Below, piece by piece: positions 22,899-29,356 of a stretch of DNA of 64,000 bases; positions within the stretch are counted from its first letter, which is position 1, and each line of letters opens with the position of its first letter. The stretch covers positions 66,095-130,094 of the IMG/VR virus record IMGVR_UViG_3300017917_003143, one strand, 5' to 3'. A model generated the notes under the pieces. It saw only the letters and a list, made by a program, of their open reading frames with translations, searched no databases and was not told the DNA's origin. The DNA is from a virus. A program made the position numbers and the translations under genes.

Positions 22899-23162
22899 AT
22901 GGAACAAGATTTCGTTATAGACATACTAAACGAAGAATCAGTAAAAGATTTAGTAGTCAATATCTGTTTGGTGCTCGCAGACTTTGGGATTACCGAAGTA
23001 CATGTGGGGGGACTCATGCGTCTGGTTGGTATCGATGAAGAGTTGGCCGCAGAACATGACGACGAGCTCATGGTCATTACAGACATACAGCAACTACAAA
23101 AGACTTCTGGCGAGACATCAGAGATAATGGAAGTTATGCCCCCGGGCACCACTTTACACTAA
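22899..23162 (+). CDS. hypothetical 87-aa acidic protein
   Basis: MEQDFVIDILNEESVKDLVVN...; acidic and helical, with a conserved-looking ADFGITEVHVGGLMRLVGI block. No close ribosome-binding site. Not recognised. Confidence 0.7.
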   Translation: MEQDFVIDILNEESVKDLVVNICLVLADFGITEVHVGGLMRLVGIDEELAAEHDDELMVITDIQQLQKTSGETSEIMEVMPPGTTLH

Positions 23163-23165
23163 ACA

Positions 23166-23411
23166 ATGCAACACAATTCAAACACGGGCCACGAGCCCTT
23201 ATTCATAGTGATCTTTCGAGACTCACAGGCCGGCAACTTGCTCCGAGACTGGGCAAAGAAAAACGGAATAGATCAGAAACATATCGACGACAATCGTCTC
23301 CGACTATATAATCAACATGCCTGGGACAAATTTAGAACCACGTGGTCCAAATCTTGGGACCGTGTGACAGTATGGGACTGTTGGAACCGGCGACATATCG
23401 ATATAGGATAA
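23166..23411 (+). CDS. hypothetical 81-aa protein
   Basis: Trp- and charge-rich soluble protein (RDWAKKNGIDQKHIDDNRLRLYNQHAWDKF). Starts three bases after the previous stop. Not recognised. Confidence 0.65.
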   Translation: MQHNSNTGHEPLFIVIFRDSQAGNLLRDWAKKNGIDQKHIDDNRLRLYNQHAWDKFRTTWSKSWDRVTVWDCWNRRHIDIG

Positions 23412-23413
23412 TT

Positions 23414-23695
23414 TTGCAAAAGATCAAAGATTTCTGGAGTGCCAGTTTCCATTCAGATCGTACTGCTTTTTGGTTTGACCTTGTCAGCTTTGTTTTTACC
23501 GTGGGTGCCAGTTTGACCTTAGCCTTCACTGCCCAAAATCCAAACATGGCCTGGATCTATCCAGGTTTTTTTATCGGAAGTCTTGCTGGTGTTTACGCAT
23601 ACTGGCGCCGAGAACTCATGTGGCCTTTGTTGCTCACAGGATACTTTGCTTGTGTCAATGTATTCGGATTTGGGCGAGCTATAGGCTGGTGGTAA
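23414..23695 (+). CDS. conserved phage membrane protein, TTG start
   Basis: A 93-aa protein whose likely start is TTG at 23414, six bases after AGGA. It contains DRTAFWFDLVSFVFTVGASLTLAFTAQNPNMAWIYPGFFIGSL, with three hydrophobic segments. I believe similar membrane proteins occur in aquatic T4-like phages; function unknown. A shadow extension to 23342 lies inside the previous gene. Confidence 0.68.
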   Translation: MQKIKDFWSASFHSDRTAFWFDLVSFVFTVGASLTLAFTAQNPNMAWIYPGFFIGSLAGVYAYWRRELMWPLLLTGYFACVNVFGFGRAIGWW

Positions 23696-23702
23696 AAACC
23701 TC

Positions 23703-23731
23703 TTGACAAAGTACAAGCATTCATACATAAT
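23703..23731 (+). promoter_or_regulatory. sigma70-type promoter
   Basis: TTGACA (23703-23708), 17-bp spacer, CATAAT (23726-23731). The GAGGAAA site of the next gene follows. Confidence 0.68.
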
Positions 23732-23752
23732 ACGTTATCACGAGGAAATTGT

Positions 23753-23923
23753 ATGGATCAAAACGAATTCAATACCCAGATGAAAATCTTGCTCGATGAA
23801 TATCGTTCATTGAGCCGACAACTGGACACAGCACCTGATCGCAAAGCAGTGATGCAACAGATGCAGGACTGTGTACGTCGACAGAACGCCCTGCGCGAAC
23901 AAATTAAACTTAAAGGAGAATAA
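23753..23923 (+). CDS. 56-aa helical protein
   Basis: MDQNEFNTQMKILLDEYRSLSRQLDT...: a charged helix, probably coiled coil. Starts after GAGGAAATTGT. Function unknown. The next gene begins two bases after its stop, so the two are co-expressed. Confidence 0.65.
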   Translation: MDQNEFNTQMKILLDEYRSLSRQLDTAPDRKAVMQQMQDCVRRQNALREQIKLKGE

Positions 23924-23924
23924 A

Positions 23925-24113
23925 ATGTCAGCAAATCATGACGCAATCAAAACAGCATTCGAAACATACATCGCCGAGAACGAAAAGTTCACAGGCAAAG
24001 GTGTCAAGGCCGCGGCCGCTCGTGCTCGCAAAGCCCTACAAGAAATGAGCAAGGCCATCAAAGAGCGCCGTAAAGAAATCACAGCCGAGAAAGAAGCCTT
24101 GGCTGCCAAATAA
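23925..24113 (+). CDS. histone H1-like (Hc1-type) small basic protein
   Basis: A 62-aa lysine- and alanine-rich helical protein: MSANHDAIKTAFETYIAEN, then GVKAAAARARKALQEMSKAIKERRKEI. The KG-V-KAAAARARKAL and KxxRKEIxxEK blocks are reminiscent of the bacterial/chlamydial Hc1 H1-like family, which binds DNA; phages carry similar proteins. It could compact DNA or bind RNA. The assignment is by pattern only. Starts after AAAGGAGAATAAA. Confidence 0.6.
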   Translation: MSANHDAIKTAFETYIAENEKFTGKGVKAAAARARKALQEMSKAIKERRKEITAEKEALAAK

Positions 24114-24124
24114 GGAGAACATCA

Positions 24125-24793
24125 ATGTCAACATTGTCAGCGGCATCCGCACTCAATACTGCCATAGCAGGTGTACTGGCTCGCATGGCCGGTGGTATCT
24201 TAGCCACACTGGTCTTTGCTGGTCTTATCAACAGCCTGGGCCTTGTGCCTGTGTTGTTCTCAGGTATCCTGGGTTACATAATCATTTTCGCACCCTTGGT
24301 CATGAGTTTGTACTTGGCCTGGAAAGGTGACAGCATGTCCGAGAGTGCCATCAAAGCCTGGTATTTTGCCTTTGCGGCAGCCATGGGCTTGAGCCTCAGC
24401 GTGATCTTTGCTGTGTACACATCAGCATCAATTGCCCAGGCCTTGATTGGTACCACAGTATCATTTGGTGCCTTGGCCGGATGGGGATACTTTACCAAGC
24501 GTGATATTTCTGGATGGGGCCCATTCCTGTTCGCGGGCGTGATTGGTCTCATCGTGGCCGGAATCGTCAACATGTTTGTTGCCAGCACAGCTCTACAAAT
24601 GACTTTAAATGTGCTGACCATCCTGATCTTTCTAGGCCTCACTGCCTATGATATGAATCGTATCAGAGACATGTTCTGGTCAGCTTCAGAATCCGAAGTG
24701 GGTCGTATGCAGTGGTTTGCCGCGCTGAGCCTGTATATCAACTTTATCAATATCTTTGTTTCATTGCTACAACTCATCGGAGATAGACGTTGA
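24125..24793 (+). CDS. Bax inhibitor-1/YccA-family membrane protein
   Basis: A 222-aa, about seven-TM protein. The family signature is present: TAYDMNRIR with Asp176 and the last-helix block LSLYINFINIFVSLL. BI-1 proteins are ion- and Ca2+-leak or regulatory membrane proteins; bacterial members also interact with FtsH-type proteolysis. Here Asn206 stands where members with a two-aspartate pH sensor have the second Asp. A phage copy could modulate host membrane ion balance or membrane proteolysis; the role is inference. Starts after AAGGAGAACATCA. Confidence 0.88.
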   Translation: MSTLSAASALNTAIAGVLARMAGGILATLVFAGLINSLGLVPVLFSGILGYIIIFAPLVMSLYLAWKGDSMSESAIKAWYFAFAAAMGLSLSVIFAVYTSASIAQALIGTTVSFGALAGWGYFTKRDISGWGPFLFAGVIGLIVAGIVNMFVASTALQMTLNVLTILIFLGLTAYDMNRIRDMFWSASESEVGRMQWFAALSLYINFINIFVSLLQLIGDRR

Positions 24794-24996
24794 TGTGGTT
24801 TACTCCTGAGGAGTGGAAAGCGATCAAAGAAAAGCTGACCAAAGCTTCGCCCAAGCTATTGCTGGTATTATCTTGCTTGGTCGCAGGATACAGTTTTGGC
24901 TGGCACATGAAAGGGCAGGATGTGGTATGGGACTGTAAGTATGCCAATGCTTTCCGTTTCCACACTGACAGTTTCACTTGCCAAAGAAAAATATGA
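24793..24996 (+). CDS. 67-aa single-TM protein
   Basis: TGATG overlap with the BI-1 gene. A charged N-terminus is followed by a membrane segment (LLLVLSCLVAGYSFGW) and a short tail with two cysteines. Function unknown. Confidence 0.62.
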   Translation: MWFTPEEWKAIKEKLTKASPKLLLVLSCLVAGYSFGWHMKGQDVVWDCKYANAFRFHTDSFTCQRKI

Positions 24997-25175
24997 GATA
25001 CGACTTTGCTAGGATGATCGTGGAAGATCCTGATCATCCAGGTGAACTCTTATTGGATCTTGGCACTGAGTTATGTGAACATCTTGGATGGAAGCCTGGC
25101 GACGAGATCGAATGGATAGACAACAAGGACGGAACATGGACTATACGCAAGAAGATCTCTTCGCAGTCGATTTAA
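24993..25175 (+). CDS. AbrB/SpoVT-like small protein
   Basis: A 60-aa protein linked by ATGA. The core DLGTELCEHLGWKPGDEIEWIDNKDGTWTIRK has the swapped-hairpin AbrB pattern (beta-strand, L-G-W-K-P-G-D turn, strands), as in small transition regulators and antitoxins. No toxin is adjacent. Probably DNA-binding; the target is unknown. Confidence 0.6.
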   Translation: MRYDFARMIVEDPDHPGELLLDLGTELCEHLGWKPGDEIEWIDNKDGTWTIRKKISSQSI

Positions 25176-25585
25176 GCCAAGCTAACGTAGACTTTGCCAA
25201 TGTCACCATTGGCAGTGGAATCAACACCACATACAGTCTCAGTAATCTTGACTTGACTACCAGCAGTATCACACTTTCACAACCTTGGTTAGTCTCTAAT
25301 GGAGTTACTGGAGCTACCTGGGCTAATCTTGCTGAACCACCATCGGGCAAGCTCACTCTGCAAGGCCCCAATGCTGACATCGAGGTCAACGGCGAAAGCC
25401 TAATGAGTGCGATACGCAAGATTGAAGAACGTCTTAACATACTGAAGCCCAATGAAAAGCTCGAAGCCGAATGGGATCAACTGCGAGAACTCGGTGAGCA
25501 ATATCGAGCATTGGAAAAGAAACTACAAGAACAGAGCGATATGTGGACTGCACTCAAAAAAATGCCACCACCAGAAATCAAATGA
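25136..25585 (+). CDS. conserved phage protein with helical tail
   Basis: A 149-aa protein starting MDYTQEDLFAVDLSQANVDF. The N-terminus is beta-rich; the C-terminal part (GKLTLQGPNADIEVNGESL...IRKIEERLNIL...) ends in a long charged helix. The layout resembles a family known from marine T4-like phages, function unknown, possibly virion-associated. It overlaps the AbrB-like gene by 40 bases. Confidence 0.68.
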   Translation: MDYTQEDLFAVDLSQANVDFANVTIGSGINTTYSLSNLDLTTSSITLSQPWLVSNGVTGATWANLAEPPSGKLTLQGPNADIEVNGESLMSAIRKIEERLNILKPNEKLEAEWDQLRELGEQYRALEKKLQEQSDMWTALKKMPPPEIK

Positions 25586-26382
25586 CACCAAAACAACGAA
25601 TCAACTACATTACAAAGTGGATTAAAAACTACGCCACCAAGAACAAAATCAAGACCTTGGTTGTAGGAGTATCGGGCGGTATCGATTCCGCAGTGGTATC
25701 TACCTTGTGTGCTCGCACTGGCATCTATACCATGGCAGTGAGCATGCCTATCCGTCAGAGCAAACACACTCACGAGCTCAGTGTGAAACACGCTTATTGG
25801 TTGACAACGCAGTTTGACAACGCTGAAAATTATACCGTAGATTTGACACCTACTTTCAAGCAGTTTGAAAAAGCCATGGGTGATCTATGGGACAATGAGC
25901 TGGCTTTTGCCAACAGCCGCAGTCGCTTGCGCATGATGACCTTGTATCAGATTGCCCAGGCCACAGGTGGTATTGTTGTAGGCACAGGCAACAAGGTCGA
26001 AGACTTTGGCGTGGGCTTCTTTACCAAATATGGTGACGGTGGTGTGGACATCAGCCCCATTGGCGACTGCTTGAAAACTGAAGTGTGGGATATGGGTCGT
26101 GAGCTGGGTATCATGCAGGAAATCATTGATGCCGCGCCCACTGATGGACTCTGGGCAGATGGACGCACAGATGAAGATCAGATTGGCATGAGCTATCCTG
26201 AACTGGAACGCATGATGGCTTTGGATTTTCTCAAACGTGCCAAAGCAGTGGATTCAGACATGCCCGGTAGCGCCAAACTCTCGGCCGAAGATCGCATAAA
26301 CCTAAAACGTTATCAAGAACTAAGAACTCGTAATTTACATAAGATGCAGGCCATTCCGGTCTGTGTCATCCCCAAGGAATAA
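25582..26382 (+). CDS. nadE: ammonia-dependent NAD+ synthetase
   Basis: A 266-aa NadE. The PP-loop SGGIDS is at 31-36 ([13 protein letters not shown]), and the family blocks GTGNKVED and [14 protein letters not shown] are present, all diagnostic. The enzyme converts deamido-NAD+ to NAD+ with ATP and ammonia. It has no glutaminase domain, so it uses free ammonia. ATGA-coupled to the previous gene and directly followed by a ferredoxin gene. A phage copy would sustain the NAD pool; the NMNAT-like gene at 58943 may be the partner step. Confidence 0.94.
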   Translation: MTPKQRINYITKWIKNYATKNKIKTLVVGVSGGIDSAVVSTLCARTGIYTMAVSMPIRQSKHTHELSVKHAYWLTTQFDNAENYTVDLTPTFKQFEKAMGDLWDNELAFANSRSRLRMMTLYQIAQATGGIVVGTGNKVEDFGVGFFTKYGDGGVDISPIGDCLKTEVWDMGRELGIMQEIIDAAPTDGLWADGRTDEDQIGMSYPELERMMALDFLKRAKAVDSDMPGSAKLSAEDRINLKRYQELRTRNLHKMQAIPVCVIPKE

Positions 26383-26383
26383 T

Positions 26384-26710
26384 ATGACTTATGTCGTTAC
26401 CGAATCTTGCATCCGATGCAAGTACACAGATTGTGTTGATGTTTGCCCAGTGGACTGTTTCAAGGCTGGCCCTAATTTCCTTGTCATTGATCCTGATGAG
26501 TGCATCGACTGTGCAGTGTGTGTTCCTGAATGTCCAGTGAATGCGATCTACGCCGATCAGGATGTACCTGCGGATCAACAAGAGTTCATTGCTATCAATC
26601 GTGAACTCAGTCAATCTTGGCCAAATCTAACCAAAAAAACAGATCCATTGCCTGATGCCGATTCCTGGGCCAAAATCCTGCCCAAAAAGCAGTTTTTGGA
26701 TAGAGGTTGA
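26384..26710 (+). CDS. fdxA: 7Fe ferredoxin (FdxA type)
   Basis: A 108-aa, full-length ferredoxin. The first cluster set is Cys9-x2-Cys12-x4-Cys17-x3-Cys21-Pro, plus Cys25; the second is Cys40-x2-Cys43-x2-Cys46-x3-Cys50-Pro. This arrangement, the [18 protein letters not shown] and DECIDCAVC blocks and the extended C-terminus match the Azotobacter FdI/FdxA type with one [3Fe-4S] and one [4Fe-4S] cluster. It is a low-potential electron carrier, possibly for the phage radical SAM enzymes. Starts after AAGGAATAAT, one base after nadE. Confidence 0.93.
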   Translation: MTYVVTESCIRCKYTDCVDVCPVDCFKAGPNFLVIDPDECIDCAVCVPECPVNAIYADQDVPADQQEFIAINRELSQSWPNLTKKTDPLPDADSWAKILPKKQFLDRG

Positions 26711-26735
26711 CCACTTAACCGTTTCTTGCTATAAT
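26707..26735 (+). promoter_or_regulatory. sigma70-type early promoter (leaderless arrangement)
   Basis: TTGACC (26707-26712), 17-bp spacer, TATAAT (26730-26735). The next ATG is at 26742, about where transcription should begin. It overlaps the ferredoxin stop codon. Confidence 0.82.
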
Positions 26736-26741
26736 AGAAAC

Positions 26742-26933
26742 ATGTTTAAAAAAATGCGTGATGCACTCTTGGTAGCAGGTATCATACTTTTGGCCATTGC
26801 CATGTTTGCCTTTATTGTTTGGTCTAGTACCTTACAACCTCGCGAGCAACGTATTGACTGTACCTGGAGCGAGATCTCTCCTGATTTTTCACCCGCCATG
26901 CGTGAAGCATGCAGAAAGGCAAGAAGTAAATGA
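26742..26933 (+). CDS. 63-aa membrane/periplasmic phage protein
   Basis: MFKKMRDALLVAGIILLAIAMF: a signal-anchor followed by a periplasmic tail with a Cys and the block ISPDFSPAMREACRK, which I know from similar small phage proteins of unknown function. There is no ribosome-binding site and the ATG sits at the predicted transcription start. A second ATG at 26754 is an alternative. Confidence 0.72.
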   Translation: MFKKMRDALLVAGIILLAIAMFAFIVWSSTLQPREQRIDCTWSEISPDFSPAMREACRKARSK

Positions 26934-27316
26934 CCATGCATCTCGAAGGCCCTTGGCTGTCAACCACAGGTAAGAAAAAAGGTAAGAAAAAATGGGCATC
27001 AGCTGAAGCCAAGCGCAAGGCTGAACAACTAGACGAGTCCTGGAAAGAAATGCTCAAGCGCCACGGCATAGAGCAAGAAAAGAAGCGAAAGAATCGCGCC
27101 ATGACTGCAGAAACATGGAAGCCTGCCCCTTCTGTTTTTCGCAGAGAAACACCGCGCATCAACAGTTTACCTTTCACTGGTGGTCCTTGTACCAAGCCTG
27201 CTGAAAAAGTCTATACCGGTACCAAGATCAAAGGCATCGGTACCATGCACAAATCCAATGCGGTGCCTATCTTCAGCGATGAAGAAGCAGTGGCCATCGC
27301 GACTATGAGACGATGA
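26930..27316 (+). CDS. conserved T4-like phage protein
   Basis: A 128-aa basic protein, ATGA-linked to the upstream gene. It reads LEGPWLSTTGKKKGKKKWASAEA, then INSLPFTGGPCTKP and GIGTMHKSNAVPIFSDEEAV. These blocks occur, as far as I know, in a widespread phage family of unknown function. No membrane segment. Confidence 0.8.
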   Translation: MTMHLEGPWLSTTGKKKGKKKWASAEAKRKAEQLDESWKEMLKRHGIEQEKKRKNRAMTAETWKPAPSVFRRETPRINSLPFTGGPCTKPAEKVYTGTKIKGIGTMHKSNAVPIFSDEEAVAIATMRR

Positions 27317-27317
27317 T

Positions 27318-27548
27318 ATGGAACAAATTTGGCAAGCAACTCTAGACGATCGTTATGACTGCCGCGTCGAGCGCATCAACGAAGCACATGGAAACCTTAC
27401 AGTCACTGATACAACAGACAAAAAAATACTTCTTTCGCGAGAAGTCACACTCGCCTACGGAGCAAGATTCGGCCCCGATGTGGACGATGTGGCTGATTGG
27501 GAAGTATGGTGCGTCCAAGCAGTCGACGGCATACCAGATACCCAATGA
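27318..27548 (+). CDS. hypothetical 76-aa protein
   Basis: Starts two bases after the previous stop. Beta-rich (MEQIWQATLDDRYDCRVERI, GNLTVTDTTD), acidic. Similar short proteins appear in other phages, function unknown. Confidence 0.68.
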   Translation: MEQIWQATLDDRYDCRVERINEAHGNLTVTDTTDKKILLSREVTLAYGARFGPDVDDVADWEVWCVQAVDGIPDTQ

Positions 27549-27595
27549 TTACCATCCAGGAAATCTCAGGCGCCAATGGCAGGGTAGTAGAGTGA
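27545..27595 (+). CDS. possible 16-aa micro-ORF joining two genes
   Basis: ATG at 27545 overlaps the previous stop (ATGA), and the 16-codon frame MITIQEISGANGRVVE ends in a TGA that overlaps the GTG start of the next gene (GTGA). It would carry ribosomes across an otherwise untranslated 43-base gap. It may be a coupling device rather than a functional peptide. Confidence 0.4.
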   Translation: MITIQEISGANGRVVE

Positions 27596-27840
27596 CTGTA
27601 AAAAGCGAATATCGCGCAGATGTAGACTACACCTATCCAGTGCGCCTTGACTGGGAAAACAACCCTCACATGGAACACTGGAACGAAGTTTGTGCTTGGG
27701 CAGTAGAACATTTTGGACTACCGGGGCACAGATATCGCACAGAAATAACCAAAGACTACATGACGTGGTACTTTATTGAATCTGAAGATCAACTCATTAT
27801 GACATTAGCATGGGGAAACGACAATGGCATTGACATTTGA
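27592..27840 (+). CDS. hypothetical 82-aa protein, GTG start
   Basis: GTG at 27592 overlaps the end of the micro-ORF. The protein (YRADVDYTYPVRLDWENNPHMEHWNEVCAWAVEHFG) is Trp-rich and acidic. It overlaps the next gene by 17 bases. Not recognised. Confidence 0.65.
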   Translation: MTVKSEYRADVDYTYPVRLDWENNPHMEHWNEVCAWAVEHFGLPGHRYRTEITKDYMTWYFIESEDQLIMTLAWGNDNGIDI

Positions 27841-28192
27841 ACAGCAATCAGTATGGAATCGTTTAAACGATCAACCAGGAAACTACTACGAACATAGCGC
27901 AGAGCCCGAGCGCGAAGAGTTTCGACGTTTCATGAAGGGCATCTTGCAAGACGGACCTGTTTTGGTAGAATTCACCAAGGCCGATGGATCCACACGGGTG
28001 ATGAATTGTACACTCAGTGAGGACCATGGTGCTAAGTACATCGTGAAAGAAAACAAAGAAGTGCCCGTAGAAAAAGCACACCTTCCTGCCAAAGTAAACA
28101 ACGATGTCTGCAAGATCTGGGATATCGAGCAAGGCGCCTGGCGCAGTTTCCGTTGGGATCGGCTACAAAGGATCGAGTTTAAAATTGGCTAA
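27824..28192 (+). CDS. WYL_2-type Sm/SH3-fold protein
   Basis: A 122-aa protein. The segment [23 protein letters not shown] and, at the end, [21 protein letters not shown] match the layout of the short phage family annotated as WYL_2 (Sm-like SH3 beta-barrel). The N-terminal 40 residues are helical. Such proteins are thought to bind nucleic acid or ligands; function unknown. Ends eight bases inside the IF-1 gene. Confidence 0.68.
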   Translation: MALTFEQQSVWNRLNDQPGNYYEHSAEPEREEFRRFMKGILQDGPVLVEFTKADGSTRVMNCTLSEDHGAKYIVKENKEVPVEKAHLPAKVNNDVCKIWDIEQGAWRSFRWDRLQRIEFKIG

Positions 28193-28403
28193 AGAAGAAG
28201 GTATCAAAATGGAAGGCACAGTCACGGATGTGCTTCCCAATGCTATGTTCCGTGTAAAAGTGGACAACATTGAAAAAGAAGTCATGGGTATTATTTCTGG
28301 TAAGATGCGCATGAACAACATCAAAATTCTATTAGGTGATCGTGTAGAAATTGAATTTTCAGCATACGATCTAACCAAAGGACGTATCACACGACGCCGG
28401 TAA
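28185..28403 (+). CDS. infA: translation initiation factor IF-1
   Basis: A 72-aa protein, exactly the length of bacterial IF-1, starting at TTG 28185. It reads (M)[19 protein letters not shown], collinear with the start of E. coli IF-1, then HISGKMRK-like [19 protein letters not shown] and YDLTKGRI. This is the single S1-like OB-fold that occupies the ribosomal A site and works with IF2 and IF3 in start selection. AAGGATCGAG lies upstream. It overlaps the previous gene by eight bases, so it is translationally coupled. Host-derived copies in phages are uncommon; a phage factor could bias initiation toward its own mRNAs. Confidence 0.93.
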   Translation: MAKEEGIKMEGTVTDVLPNAMFRVKVDNIEKEVMGIISGKMRMNNIKILLGDRVEIEFSAYDLTKGRITRRR

Positions 28404-28406
28404 ATA
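28401..28406 (+). promoter_or_regulatory. late-type promoter TAAATA
   Basis: TAAATA overlapping the infA stop; five bases separate it from the ATG of the next gene, so that mRNA should be leaderless. No ribosome-binding site is present. Confidence 0.6.
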
Positions 28407-28411
28407 GTAGT

Positions 28412-28984
28412 ATGGATACCGCCGCATCAATAGCAGAATTTATCAATTTAGTAGAAGCAACTACTCGTCCAGCCAAGCTGGAAACCACTCCTTTGCCTTA
28501 TGGCGTCAAGGACCTTGATCCTGTGATGAGTGAAAAAACGCTGGATTACCATTACGAACATCTGGCCCGAGGTTACGCCAAACGCTACAATGCAGGAGAA
28601 GGCAATGCGGATTTTAATCGTGCTGGCAGTTTTTTACACAATATGTTCTTCCCTCAGCTTAGGGCTCCTAAAAGCCCAAACCGCCCACGGGGTTCCAGCC
28701 TACAACTCATTGAAATGAAGTTCAAGGACTTTGATGCTTTCAAAGATGCTGTAAAAGAAACAGCGATGAAAATACAAGGATCGGGCTGGGTGTATCTTTC
28801 CACTACCGGCGAAATCAAGACCATAAAGAATCATGCTGTGCGCACTGATATAGCCCTACTTATTGATTGGTGGGAACATGCCTGGGCCCTGGATTATCAA
28901 AGCGACAAAGAATCCTACTTAAACAATATCTGGAAGATCATCAACTGGGACGTGGTCAACGAACGCATTGGTGTGATAGGATAA
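28412..28984 (+). CDS. Fe/Mn-family superoxide dismutase-like protein
   Basis: A 190-aa protein with all four metal ligands of Fe/Mn SOD: His47 (DYHYEHL), His76 (FLHNMFF), Asp152 and His156 (IDWWEHA), plus the active-site tyrosine equivalent Tyr55. The N-terminus has about 26 extra residues before LPYGVKDLDP. Gly72 (Mn-type) and His141 (where MnSOD has Gln) form an unusual outer sphere. The protein should convert superoxide to peroxide; a structural role in the virion is an alternative for phage members. Starts five bases after a TAAATA promoter without a ribosome-binding site. Confidence 0.86.
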   Translation: MDTAASIAEFINLVEATTRPAKLETTPLPYGVKDLDPVMSEKTLDYHYEHLARGYAKRYNAGEGNADFNRAGSFLHNMFFPQLRAPKSPNRPRGSSLQLIEMKFKDFDAFKDAVKETAMKIQGSGWVYLSTTGEIKTIKNHAVRTDIALLIDWWEHAWALDYQSDKESYLNNIWKIINWDVVNERIGVIG

Positions 28985-28987
28985 AGT

Positions 28988-29311
28988 ATGCAGTTAACGG
29001 AATCGGCGCAGACCAAAATCAAAGACATTTTCGCAGAAGAAAACAACCCCAATCTCAAGCTCAGGGTGTTTGTACAAGGTGGTGGATGTTCGGGTTTCCA
29101 ATACGGTTTTACCTTTGACGAAGAAAAAAACGACGACGATTTCAGCCAGGATTATGACGGTGTAGAAGTCCTGATCGATTCCATGAGCTGGCAATATCTA
29201 CACGGTGCCACCGTGGACTACAAAGACGATGTCATGGGTAGCAGTTTTGTCATAGAAAATCCCAACGCACAAAGCACTTGCGGTTGCGGTAGCAGTTTCT
29301 CACCATATTGA
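28988..29311 (+). CDS. A-type Fe-S carrier (IscA/ErpA family)
   Basis: A 107-aa protein with the three conserved cysteines of A-type carriers: Cys34 ([11 protein letters not shown]), Cys98 and Cys100 (STCGCGSSF). These proteins hold and deliver Fe-S clusters to apo-enzymes. The phage itself encodes Fe-S clients: a 7Fe ferredoxin and two radical SAM enzymes. It lies three bases behind the SOD gene, so the two are co-expressed. ErpA and IscA cannot be told apart from this sequence. Confidence 0.93.
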   Translation: MQLTESAQTKIKDIFAEENNPNLKLRVFVQGGGCSGFQYGFTFDEEKNDDDFSQDYDGVEVLIDSMSWQYLHGATVDYKDDVMGSSFVIENPNAQSTCGCGSSFSPY

Positions 29312-29318
29312 TCCAATC

Positions 29319-29353
29319 AGCCTATTCCGGTAAATATACAAAAGGAATAGGCT
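29319..29353 (+). promoter_or_regulatory. late promoter inside an RBS-sequestering hairpin
   Basis: AGCCTATTCC (29319-29328) and GGAATAGGCT (29344-29353) are perfect 10-bp arms. The right arm contains the GGAA ribosome-binding site of the fibre gene (ATG 29357). TAAATA (29331-29336) lies in the loop, so RNA from it starts near 29342 and lacks the left arm. Confidence 0.7.
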
Positions 29354-29356
29354 ACA

